A stretch of DNA of 64,000 bases from Metarhizium brunneum (taxonomy: Eukaryota > Ascomycota > Sordariomycetes > Hypocreales > Clavicipitaceae): assembly GCF_013426205.1 (NCBI RefSeq), contig NC_089428.1, positions 2,294,001 to 2,358,000 of the forward strand, read 5' to 3'. Shown in pieces: positions 1 to 10,378 of the stretch (positions are counted from its first letter, which is position 1; every line of letters starts with the position of its first letter). A model generated the notes under the pieces. It saw nothing but the letters and a program-made list of their open reading frames with translations. It was not told where the DNA came from and did no database searches. The translations under genes and the position numbers were made by a program.

Positions 1-2763
1 TAGCGTAGCGGTGTTACCATACCCAGTGTCATCATCTCTTTTCGCTAATCTGAGGATGAGCTTTTGAGAAGACTCAAGTGAAAACTGATGTTGCTGGGTG
101 TATAAAAGTGCAAGAGCAAAAGCATGAGCATCCAGGCTCTCACTATTAACCCTTTTGATGAGAAGATCGAGCATCATTGGCGACAAAAACATACGGCCAG
201 CACTGTTGAGAATGCGCCGGGCACATCTTGATGTAGAGTTGCTCAGGAAGATTTCGATTACTTCATCTGGGTACTCATAGCAGTGTTTAAGGAAGGAATT
301 TGTTGAGATCTCGCATTCGAATTCCATCCAGCGGGCCAATCTGTGTAGAACCTTATTGAGAGTCGGTAGCCGCAGCGAATGGCGCACTGCATTGAAGCAA
401 CACAGAAGTAGCCATTGATGAGCAGGACCGAGGACGTCTACTGGTTCCGATTCAATCAAGTCAAAAAATTCCTCCAGGGCCTCTTCGGTTTGTATAAAGC
501 CTGCAATGAATTGCCAAATTCTCTCAAATGCAGGGGCATATTTATTATGACTTGCCAAATACCCACGTAACGACGGTCCATTATGAGAGATCCAGAGGGC
601 AGTGAAATATTCTTGAAATGTCCGGTGAATGAAACTGTACCCACCACAGCCATCCGAGTGCAGAAATGAGAGATTTCGTAGGTCATACTCTAGAGATAGT
701 GGCAACAGCATAGTATCGCGCTCCACCTGACGAATAGTGGCGGTGATCTCATCATGGCCGAATTCGATCTTACCCTCTCTGGTCAAAGATATGGCAAGGG
801 CTTCGAGGAAAGCCATTTCCTTGTAGATAAGACGGTGTAAGCGACTGAAATCTCGAACGGCGTCAAGAATGTCTTTTGTCATAACGGAACCGGTAGACGG
901 GTCACGCTTTCCGAGGCGAAGAATGTCTCGCCGCCAGAGCCTAGCAACAACGATTTCATATAAAACGGATAATTTAATGATTTCATTAGATGGCGTCACC
1001 AGACGCAAATCGTCCCAGCTCGAGCACAGGATATCTAGGCAGATCGGTGTTTGAGCTAAGTCGAAACCAGGCGGGCTTGCAACAAAGGACCGGATATCAT
1101 TGACAGTCTCCGGAGATTTTATGGCTATTTGGGAGCCAATATAATTCAATGCCTCCCACTTACTGAATCCCATAGCTTCAAGTTCGAGGTCGGCAATAGT
1201 GTAAACCGCTGAGCCAGCCTTCCCCCTACCGGAACGTGTTGTGAAGATAAGACTTTTGAATTGGGCCAATTCGCTGATGTTGCGCTCTTCCCATCCACTT
1301 GACTCATCTAAACCGTCAAGTATAAGCAGGGTCTTTTCTTTATCTTCCCCGAATACCTGCTGATAAAGCTTTTCTGCCAGCAGATCTTCGTGAAGTTTGC
1401 CGTGGAAGTATTCTAAACGGAAGAAGCTCTTGAGTGAATCATCCAGCCCCAGCTTACGTAAGGGCACCCAGAGAACCCAGGAAAACATGGTTCCAAGAAC
1501 TTCTTTTCTGCCATACTCGTCTATTATTTGCTTGCATAGAGTGGTCTTGCCCACCCCTGGGCGACCGTGGATGAGTATGCGCTTTGGCCGTCCGACACCC
1601 CCCCCCTTTAGCTTTGTGTCATTGAAAATATTATTCAGGCGGACGGAAGTAGATTCATCAGAGAATGTGTCTGACTCGGTAGAATCGAAAATCTTGGCTA
1701 GTTTGATGTGGTGTTTGCGTAACGGCAGCGTCTCTCCAAACACCCTTTCGATAGACATGATGTTTGAATGGTAAGCGTCCAGTGCCTCCCTCACAGCAGA
1801 AACCCCCATGCCTTTCGGGTTTTGCCTCTGAGCACTTGAAAAATCATCAGAAGCTCTGTTAGCTTCACTTTGATACCTTTCAAGAAACCCTTCAGGGACA
1901 CGGTCCATATCAGTCAATTCAGTAGCCGCTCTTTTATAGATTTCAATCATGGATGGTATCAAATGCTGCGGCCCAGGGTCAAACTTGCGGTTTGATGAAC
2001 CTACGAGCTTCCCTAATATTTCGAAGAAACACTCATACTTCGATCCATCGACACCGCGTTGCACTCGAAGGTTATCGCTTCCGATCGTGATGTACTTCGG
2101 TAGGCAGGATTGGGGGTCTCCATTGAGGAGGTAAGGAATAACTGTACTTTTTTCATTGTACGCGTTTCGGATGTCAAGTAGGGCCAACTCCGTCATAACG
2201 TGATGAAACTTCCTTGATGCCGTTCTCTCGTACTTTTGCTGGACACCACGAAGAATTTGTGATATAGGAATTTTTGTCTCGTTCTGGCGGGCTTCGTGGT
2301 ACGTCTGTATCATCTTTGAAGCATATTTTTTGAAGTACCTCCCTGCCATGTAGTGTCCCAGGAGTTTAGAGCCACATAGGATGACATTTTGAACGGAATC
2401 GGGGTAAGCCGCAATGGGCAATAAACGAAGCTGGCCATCAATAACGGCCTTCTCGCTCGGCGGGGTGCTATCCGAGTACATAGTACTGTAGCCAGCATCT
2501 TCAAACCATTGAATCATTTCATGAACTATACTCGAGTCCGCAGGAAGACCAGGGTGGCTTTTTTGATCCCATGCGTAGACGACGAAGAACGAAGGGGCAT
2601 CCTCAAAGATTTTGCGATGCTTGAATATTTTTAATATGTGGATAAATAATGACATCAAAGCATCCTGTGTGGTTGAGCTCAGACTCAAAGAAAAGGAGCC
2701 AGGATCGCATGAATCCCTTATACGCCCCAGCGGGAGCTTCGATGTTTGTGGAGTTGTGGACAT
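1..2763 (-). CDS. NLR-type NACHT protein with TIR/SEFIR-like N-terminus (partial, C-terminus beyond window)
   Basis: The minus strand is open without a stop from an ATG at 2763 to the window edge, 921 codons, with an in-frame stop just upstream (2821-2823), so the start is well fixed. A NACHT-type NTPase follows: Walker A GRPGVGKT from residue 400 and Walker B LLILDGLDE around residue 478-487, then a winged-helix-like stretch including SFIHRTFQEYFTALW, typical of the end of fungal NACHT modules. Residues about 55-250 (FVVYAWD, WFEDAGYSTMYSD, VILCGSKLLGHY) look like a TIR/SEFIR-type fold; this is pattern recognition, not a search result. The missing C-terminus would be expected to hold ankyrin, TPR or other repeats. 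NLRs of this kind act in fungal non-self recognition and programmed cell death (family knowledge). A C9 tract (1598-1606) lies in the coding region just before Walker A. Confidence 0.85.
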   Translation of the reverse strand, partial: MSTTPQTSKLPLGRIRDSCDPGSFSLSLSSTTQDALMSLFIHILKIFKHRKIFEDAPSFFVVYAWDQKSHPGLPADSSIVHEMIQWFEDAGYSTMYSDSTPPSEKAVIDGQLRLLPIAAYPDSVQNVILCGSKLLGHYMAGRYFKKYASKMIQTYHEARQNETKIPISQILRGVQQKYERTASRKFHHVMTELALLDIRNAYNEKSTVIPYLLNGDPQSCLPKYITIGSDNLRVQRGVDGSKYECFFEILGKLVGSSNRKFDPGPQHLIPSMIEIYKRAATELTDMDRVPEGFLERYQSEANRASDDFSSAQRQNPKGMGVSAVREALDAYHSNIMSIERVFGETLPLRKHHIKLAKIFDSTESDTFSDESTSVRLNNIFNDTKLKGGGVGRPKRILIHGRPGVGKTTLCKQIIDEYGRKEVLGTMFSWVLWVPLRKLGLDDSLKSFFRLEYFHGKLHEDLLAEKLYQQVFGEDKEKTLLILDGLDESSGWEERNISELAQFKSLIFTTRSGRGKAGSAVYTIADLELEAMGFSKWEALNYIGSQIAIKSPETVNDIRSFVASPPGFDLAQTPICLDILCSSWDDLRLVTPSNEIIKLSVLYEIVVARLWRRDILRLGKRDPSTGSVMTKDILDAVRDFSRLHRLIYKEMAFLEALAISLTREGKIEFGHDEITATIRQVERDTMLLPLSLEYDLRNLSFLHSDGCGGYSFIHRTFQEYFTALWISHNGPSLRGYLASHNKYAPAFERIWQFIAGFIQTEEALEEFFDLIESEPVDVLGPAHQWLLLCCFNAVRHSLRLPTLNKVLHRLARWMEFECEISTNSFLKHCYEYPDEVIEIFLSNSTSRCARRILNSAGRMFLSPMMLDLLIKRVNSESLDAHAFALALLYTQQHQFSLESSQKLILRLAKRDDDTGYGNTATL

Positions 2764-3322
2764 CGTGCAGAATAAGGGGCCAGATGCACTCCAATAATAA
2801 TATAAAGGCAATCTTTGTGCTCAAAGTTGAATCGTGATCCGAAACAAACGGAAAGTTAAAGTGTAGCTAGTGTAGAATAACCGGAAGATCTGAGCTAGAA
2901 TGAAGGGAATGAACGGCGAGACGCCAGATCCTGGGTCGAAATTGGGTTGAGGCTGTGTTGGGCTCTTTGCTATTTTTGTCCGGCGACCTAGGACTTTTTG
3001 TATTACCACATGGACCGGAAATTAAAGGACAAGGTCATGTTGTGTATCTATCTTATGCAGGATGAGCTGTCACGTCTCGTCACACTGGCCGGTTGAGTGA
3101 TTCGGCCAGGGTTGCACAACACGAGAGACACAACATGAGAGTTGAGATGAAGTAGCTAATACTATTGGTGCATAAACATTCGTGTGTCTCCCAGGCTGCC
3201 CACAGTTTCGAGCCCCCCTCTCCATCTTCTCCAACTACGACACCAGGCTTCTTGTCGGCTTCAGCGCCCGCAGGCTCTACTCTTGTTCTTTCTGAAACCC
3301 CTTTCCAACTTGTGTGGAAACT
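2764..3322. other. Intergenic, divergent promoter region
   Basis: No supported gene. This spacer lies between the minus-strand NLR and the plus-strand membrane-protein gene, so it must hold both promoters. Short ORFs here lack similarity I can recognise. Confidence 0.5.
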
Positions 3323-4336
3323 ATGGCCATTCTAAGTCTTTCACAATGGGATCCTTTCAAGCTGGACGCTCTTGGTCTAGTGACTCTTTTTGGGGCCAAG
3401 GAGATGAACACGTCTATTGGCAACCTCACAGAAAGCAAGTTCACGGAGTGGCTCCCAATTTTGGGATCCTATGCTGTCGCCAACAACGAGATTGCAGAAC
3501 CGGAACAGGGGTTTGTTCTGTATAACATCACCGACGGTATCATGGCAACGGACGTGTCCAGTTGGTTCACTCGCTGGTTAACATCTTATCCCATAACATA
3601 CAGTGCTACAACAATCCACTTGAAGACGAATGACAAACCCGTACCGACCGCACGAACAATATGCTCGCTCCTGATCGGACTATTCACCTGTGGACTCCTT
3701 CTCATCATGACCATAATGACAGCAGACTGGTGGGGGGTAGCGAACGTTACTGCTCTTTGCTTGAATGTGCTCATAAGACAACAAATGGTGCTTATGCTGC
3801 GTTCGTCAGTCAACAAGGCAGTGGAAGACTTGGCCGACAACCCGGGGCCAGACGTAAAGGTCTTTCTCACTCTCCCGAATGGCAAAGCAGTAACGATACT
3901 GGGGCCGCGTCAGGTTTTAGTGGGCGTCATACTGACTGACCCTCATCCTCTACACCCCAAGATTTACTTTTTTTGGAGGGCTGCGGCCTGGGGAGCTTTC
4001 GGTACACACGCCGTCTCCTTGGGTATGACCACTCTATTCAACCAGATACTATCCATTGTGGCACTTTTAAGCAGCACTTATTTAACGGCGATCCATGTGG
4101 GAGACCGGCGAGAAGCCATTGGCAAGAGGCTTTGGCTTGAGGTAGAAATGGGTGATCCGTCATGGTCTCGTGGCCCAGCCTATGCTAGGATGGCCATGTC
4201 AGAGGCGGAAGAGCAGTCAATGGTCAGTTGGGGGCTGATGCCTCAGAGGTCAAATACCCAGTGGTGGAAGAGGTACCGGGACAGATACCCAGGAACCTGT
4301 ACAAAGCAGCAAGGGGGGTTGGAGAATGGGACTTGA
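3323..4336 (+). CDS. Hypothetical integral membrane protein
   Basis: Single-exon ORF of 337 codons starting at ATGGCC (3323); the frame extends three codons upstream only through a GTG, so the ATG is chosen. Hydrophobic segments are visible at about residues 112-133 (ICSLLIGLFTCGLLLIMTIM), 137-155, and about 218-260 (FFWRAAAWGAF through IVALLSSTYLTAI), giving roughly three to four membrane helices. The N-terminal 110 residues and C-terminal 75 residues are polar, the latter with many Trp, Arg and Met. I do not recognise the family. It is divergently transcribed from the NLR at the left edge with 559 bp between start codons; whether they function together is unknown. Confidence 0.6.
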   Translation: MAILSLSQWDPFKLDALGLVTLFGAKEMNTSIGNLTESKFTEWLPILGSYAVANNEIAEPEQGFVLYNITDGIMATDVSSWFTRWLTSYPITYSATTIHLKTNDKPVPTARTICSLLIGLFTCGLLLIMTIMTADWWGVANVTALCLNVLIRQQMVLMLRSSVNKAVEDLADNPGPDVKVFLTLPNGKAVTILGPRQVLVGVILTDPHPLHPKIYFFWRAAAWGAFGTHAVSLGMTTLFNQILSIVALLSSTYLTAIHVGDRREAIGKRLWLEVEMGDPSWSRGPAYARMAMSEAEEQSMVSWGLMPQRSNTQWWKRYRDRYPGTCTKQQGGLENGT

Positions 4337-6037
4337 CTACGTGGTTTATGCCGTCACACCACTGCTTGATGTTTCAAGCCTTTCGAAACCCAGGATTACG
4401 AGAGAACACATTGTAGGCCCCTTGGTGAAGATATACAGCGTCCTAGATGGTCTGGGTATATGCAGAATGGTTCGGGTAGATAGTGAACGTTTCTTGGAAG
4501 GACCACGTCCGGCGAGGGAGTATCAGCTGTAGCTGTCGTCGGCGGCAATTTTATAGGTCACGCGCTCAGGGGCCATTAAGCTTGCACCATCGTTTATGGT
4601 ATTAAGAGTTATAAAGGCTAGATGACATGCGTTTCGGGAGCCATTACTCACCAATATAATGTCCTGAGGCTATCTACCCCCGATGTAAGCGGTGAAATGT
4701 ATGGTACACGCCATGTTGGGAGACGGCAACTCGTTGTAAAGCAGCAGTTTATGGCGCTTACGCTGTCCTCCGTATACCATGTGTTTCCTCCGCCTCCAGG
4801 ACAAGTGACCAAGCTCGCTAAAGAGAGGCAGCTGCGCGGACTATGAAAAATAGGTATTAGTGGAAAACAGAACTACTCTAGCCATAACAAGCCTGTGTCC
4901 GAAATCTGTAAAGCTGAATAACGTGCTGAAGCCAGCTCTACAATTGATGAGTATTTATAGCCGCACGCAGAGAATAAAGCTTTCGTAAGTTGCCCTGTTT
5001 AATACGGAGATTGTGACAGCTATGCTATAAGGTTTGATCATAAATGAGACCTGTATATCTTATTACCAGTTCATAGTTATGTGGCTACCGAACCAAGACA
5101 CCTCTAATGGGGCGAAGATTGACTTATAATACGTGTAGGCTTCTTAAGTGCAAGTACAATCTTATTAAAGCGCGTTTTTTAACGTTATATATTTCCAGCT
5201 CTCGATTGTTTAATATGACTGGGATGAATCTGCTTATTGGTCAGAAATATGACGTAGATAATTACGCCCGCCGCCATCAAGGTCTTAGCTGATTCTAGAC
5301 ACATGCCCAGTCTTTGTTTTTCTTTGATTCCCTCGCAATATTTTACCATGTGTCCTTGAAGCCTTCCTTTAGCCCAACAAAGTCGTAGAAGCATTGCAAG
5401 AGAGTCATTTTGCCCAAGGCCGCAAGTCACATGGCCTCGATACGCCCCCTGTTGTCAAGGTTGAGTCAATCACAATGTTATTACACGGATTTGGACTGGA
5501 GTCTAACAAGGACGCCTAGTATGTCGGAAGGACGACCGCCCCAAATAGTATCAGATATCTTAGTGTGTTATGATGCACTCGAATTGGCCACCATATGGAT
5601 ATCTGTAATGAATGGCCGGTCTCCGAGAAAGGCGACATCTGTAAAAGCATATAGTTACTGATTCCCTCCAGGCTGAGAAGCCAAAGGCTCATTTGACAAC
5701 TACTTCCGATAGACATCCCCTTGAATCCATTCCAATTACCGGCCGTTATAAGCTCTTGTTTCCAGATCTGTCTTGAGCTGTCTTATTAGTCCTCGATAAG
5801 TGCCATTCACGTATCTCTCAGTGCCTGCTCCAGTCACAAAATATTCTTCCAAGTAAGTATGCTTTTATTGGTAAGCGATTATCGGCCGTGATTACGCAGA
5901 CAGGGATTGAATTTGCCTGAGAGAGAGCCAGAAGTCAGGTGACCAACAACCTCACAGGACTTCGCCTTTTCCTTCGTTTCTACCCCCTTTCCCGCACAAC
6001 CAGATCTCATTCGCCCCTCGATGATCCCAATCCTTCC
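4337..6037. other. Gene-free spacer, degenerate
   Basis: I see no supportable gene. The region is moderately AT-rich with many TA steps and stops in all frames, as in RIP-affected or decayed DNA. The end (about 5930-6037) is the leader of the following broken gene. Confidence 0.45.
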
Positions 6038-7049
6038 ATGTTGCAACGCACTGCAACTAGAGGCAGAGCCTTGCGACAGGTCTCTCGCGCCGCCTGGAAT
6101 CGTTCAAAGTCGGCATTCACAACCTTCACACATACGGCGCGCCATGCAGCAACAGGACGGAGCGAAGCTGATTGCATTTGTCGTCCTCGAGCCATGATGA
6201 GCAGTAGCCCCGCAGGACCTTCTCGCATCTCCTGGACCGAAACCTACCTCGATTACACGTCGAGCCCGGACATCGACTTTGACCATATTAAATCGACTAT
6301 GACGTGCACCGAGTTTCACGATTCGATCTAGGGTTTCGTGGTAAGACATACTCCTCACTCTCCTCTTAACATGGTCTAAACGAATAACGTCTAGATATAT
6401 CGGTGCTCTCAAGGCAAGCAGACAGCTTGGGATCGCCTGCTGCAAGCCTTGCGCAGAAAGGTCCAGGAAGATGCCAGGTTCTACATGCGCCAAGATGTGT
6501 TGAAATTCCATCATCTTCACGCCATCGACGATAAGACACTCTAGTACGTTTTGCAACACGTCCATGTTACGTCTGCCACCACTAACGGCTGTCCTTAGCG
6601 GAGCCACGTCTTACCAAGTCCGAGATCACTTCCAGTCCTGGGTCCCAAAGAACCTTGAGGACCGTCTCCGGCCGGACGCTACTAACCCGCAGAACGACGT
6701 GGACTGGGTACACGCAACATCCACGCCCAGATACGAATATTGTCTCTTTGTGGATGATGTCTGCCTCGAGTCCGTGGACCATCTCGGTGTCAACTCGCCA
6801 GTTGTGAAGCTTTTGCGCAAGAACTGGGAGTCCCCATTACCCCCACAGGAGAGGAACTATACAGTTCCCGCCCCGTTCCATGATGGTGCCACAGAGTACC
6901 ACGAGGAAGATGTGGGCTGGGTGTACATGCCACTGCAGGAATACCTTTACAAGTATGACTTGCTCGGAAAAGGTGACTGGGATGACCAGTATGTGAGACC
7001 CCCTTACATTGACGGAACCGAGGACGAGGGTGGATTTGTAGGACATTGA
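6038..7049 (+). pseudogene. Unknown-function fungal family gene with a premature TAG in exon 1
   Basis: Three exons are readable: 6038-6340, 6395-6543 and 6599-7049, with introns 6341-6394 (GTAAGA...CTAG) and 6544-6598 (GTACGT...TTAG, branch CTAAC). Splicing joins frames perfectly and gives about 300 codons, but codon 98 (6329-6331) is TAG. The residues around it read DSI-stop-GFVIYRCSQG; a W before GFVIYR is what I recall for this widespread Pezizomycotina family (WGFVIYR), so a single TGG to TAG change explains the stop. The rest, including LHAIDDKTLYGAT and RDHFQSWV, is undamaged and ends at a normal TGA. The family has no function I know. The change corresponds to CpA to TpA on the other strand, as RIP produces. 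Alternatives are a sequencing error, read-through or an unrecognised intron. Confidence 0.65.
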
Positions 7050-7089
7050 GGCAGGAGGCTTAAGCTGCGAACGAGCTTACGCTCTAGCT

Positions 7090-8160
7090 CCTACTGTAGC
7101 ACCTACATAATATTTACGGAAATACGACAGGCCTGTCCATTCCTTCTGCCGCATGGAATGATCGCCAGGTCCACACTACCAACTCCTTCCGGACCACTCG
7201 AGTCAGATATCGCAGTTGGATCCAATCCAGGGATTCAGTCTGGTTGGTTCCGCCACCGTGATGCCGAACAGACCGGGAGCCATGGAGTAGTTGAAGTTGG
7301 CTGCAGGAAAAGTCAGCATGCAAACACTGGCCAGACAATCGCGGAAGAAGCTATCCAACCCTTGTCCTGGATGCGGAAGCTTTTGTAGCAGCTACAACCC
7401 GTAGGCTGAACTGACGAGACTGGTATCCGCATGCGGTTCACGGGTACGCAGTAGTCGCATGGCAGCGCAATAGTCGGCAGCCTCGACCTTGACTACAGAG
7501 TGTTAAGTATGGTTGGCCAAGTAAATGCCTGGTTGAAGCGTGTCGCTGAACCCAAACAGTGACGCCAGCTGTATCTGCTGAACGCCCATCTCGCACTGAG
7601 AACACGTCTGAGCTTGGTGTAATTCGGTTGGCTGGCCCAATCAGCCACAACAGCGTCGCAATATGTTCCGGGCGCCCCCAGGGTCAATTTCAGCAAAGGG
7701 CGGGGATTAACTAAGTATGAGGAGACTCACTTGTCTTTCAGACATGGCAGACTCGCCGCGTAAAGAAAATGGTGAACTAGGAAAATTGACAAAATATTAG
7801 ATAGTTGGTCAATCGCTCCAGGGCTGTTATCGAATTGAGAACTCACCTGCGCAGGTGAACTTGTCGGGAATCATGACGTCGGAAGATTCAGTGCATGCTC
7901 CCAGGAGGGAACTTGTCAGACTTTGCAAGTCATTCTGACAGAAGCTCTCGCACAACAAAGTACGCTGCTCGCTGGGAAGCATCTCAAAACTTGCTCCCTT
8001 ATGTTACATCTTGTCAATATGCTGGACCCAGTGTCGACAACTTGGTATGCATACTCCAAACCGGCATATCTCGGCAACCATGCAGGACAAGACGACACAG
8101 TTCTGTTCACAACCGCAAAGCGCTAGTCCTGGCTCAGCCCAAGCAGTTATGAGGGAATGA
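7090..8160 (-). pseudogene. Decayed LysM-domain (effector-like) secreted protein gene
   Basis: Minus-strand fragments in different frames resemble fungal LysM proteins. One block (about 7847-7990) carries LLCESFCQNDLQSL and GACTESS and ends at a GTGAGT donor; a short exon follows (7731-7776) reading HFLYAASLPCLKD; next comes GTYCDAVVADW, and after a one-base frameshift CSQCEMGVQQIQLAS; further down GITVAE-TRLNPWIGSNC looks like a LysM repeat. Stops and frame changes occur between several blocks, and no start or continuous frame can be assembled, so I call it a pseudogene. LysM proteins bind chitin and are often secreted effectors (family knowledge). Exact ends are uncertain. It could be a multi-intron gene with sequencing errors, but in-frame stops inside blocks argue against that. 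Confidence 0.5.
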
Positions 8161-10378
8161 GTAGCCATCCAATTTATAGGCTGAAAATGTAAGATTCTCT
8201 GTTAAAAGGGGACTTCTTCTTTACGGACTTTATATATACTAAAACTTAATTCAGGGTACAACTACGGTCGACCAGCTTTCAGAAATTTGTGGTAAACTAG
8301 GCGGTGTAAGCATTCTAGCTACTATTCCCTCGTAAAATAGCTATAATATTTTATACTAATATTATATAATGCTTTACAGTGCACTAAGTGCCTGTTCTCG
8401 TTGTATACGCAGAAGTTTGGTGGCCAAGTAGTAAGTAACCTGCTAGTAAGGCGGCCTAGACCAAAATTTAAAGCTTTATATTAGGCCCAATTGTCTTGCC
8501 GCTTTCGACCCGAACTAAAAGGCTCTGTAAGTAAATAGTAAAACCAGATCCTGACCTTTTATATAATATTAATATTCTAATATTATGGTAAATTGTAGCC
8601 TGCATTTTGGAAGGTATTTATAGATCTTATTGAGGAGAGAGTGCAGAGCGTCTGCACAGGGAGGGGAGTCGACGAAGGAACTTGTGACAAAGCCACGACC
8701 GATTGCTTGTATGAGCTTGAAGTATTTTATATCTGGTCACAAATCGAGGTCTGCGTCGAGAGAAAGCTCAACTGTAAGGCGAAGAGCATCTCAAATCCTC
8801 GACAGAACGCCAGTGCATCTATCACGGATGAAAGCCGTAGATTGCATCAAATAAAGGTCAAGTCCCGGTGTTCAAGCTCTCTAGCGAGATAAATCAGATG
8901 AACCCTTTTTATAGATGCTATAGGTTATCTAGAAGGTTGTCGATAGACGGATTTAACTGTATTGAATGTCCGACTTTAATGGGGCCGTGTCGTGAGTCTT
9001 GGCGAGGCTGTTAGGTGGCTTTATTCGGCGACTACTACCGGGACCCTCGTACGCCTGATCGAAATCAGCCAGCATAGGCAACACCTTAGTCCTTGATAAG
9101 GGGCCAAAGCCGCTTTATGAAGGGTCTGGTAGACTTCCTGGCTACCAGTGGCCTCAACGTGGTGAGTATTGACAAAACTATAGCCCAAAAGGGACAATAG
9201 ATGAAGAATTTGAGCGAGGAAAGTGGCAGCTTTTCCTTGCCAAGTCTACGTTAGAGGTGGAAGAGTGTCTCTCTTCTTAGCTGAGAAACAAGGCACAAAT
9301 GCTCACCGTTTGGTCCCTTTAATCGAAACTTATTAATTGGGACACGGAGAAGTAAGCATCCTCCAGGTGCTGGATTCGCTTTGCGGATAATATGTGAACA
9401 ATAGAACTCGCTACTGGCATCTGCATCGAGCGCTGCGATTTTTTAGAGCGAAATGAAAGGAGTGAGCGGCTCTGTTTCGGTCGAATAATATTGGGAAGTT
9501 TCTGCTTGGTGGTGACAGCCATGCATGAAGTCGAAGTGCTGAACGTGCTCAAGAAATAAGCGGCATGACTTACAACTGTATCTTCGTCGCAAGTTATAAT
9601 GGTTCAGCCACTGCGAAAACCAAGCTTGATAATTCTCCGGAATTAGTCATTTGAGAGCTAGTTAGGTTGAGTTAAGTGGAAGTATTTTATGCGGCTTCTT
9701 GGAAGCAAGGCCTCTTTGATCGCTCCCTGAGTCGTTGGGGCCACGTTGCTAAATCAGGAGCCAAATGCGCGAAAATTCCCAAGTAGGGGACCCCTAAACC
9801 AGAAACCGGGTTCTGTAACAGTAGTAGCGAACTTGCAACTGCCGAAGCAGTTGCAATATCGCAAGTCGGCTCTAGGCGTTCGCCCCCGGTGTCGCTGATT
9901 GTTGGACGACGACGCTTGAGATCGAGGCTTTTTGGGGACCATCCAGCTTATAGCACGTGATCCAGAGCTACATGTAATATACAAGGCATAATGAGCTTTA
10001 TCACCTGAAATTCCATACGCAGATTTCCGTTTGTTTACCGAATTTTGCAGAGAAGGACGAATCTGTTCTCCGGAAGGAACTCACAATGCGGAGGAAGGCG
10101 GCAAAGTTCTTCGGGGGAAACAAGCTGATTCAAGCTTGTCTTAATGCTTAATGTGATATGTTGACTGGACCGAGGACGTGAATTCATGAAACATTCAAGG
10201 CAGGAGACTTAAGTCGTGGGTGAGCTTTCCTTTGGGCCGATGAGGGTCTTTCTGAGAACTAGACATGATGGTCGCATCGCAGAAAACCCTGGAATTTACT
10301 TTCACGTTTGTATATATCATTAAAACTATATTTAGTTTCTTAAACGAATCACTCTTCCGCGACTAATGACTCGATGAG
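8161..10378. other. AT-rich, stop-rich spacer (possible RIP-degraded repeat)
   Basis: No gene can be supported. About 8200-8620 is strongly AT-rich with repeated TATAATATTA-type words and many TAGTAAG steps, as in RIP-mutated transposon relics of ascomycetes. The remainder is mixed sequence with short unsupported ORFs. No terminal repeats could be defined. Confidence 0.4.
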
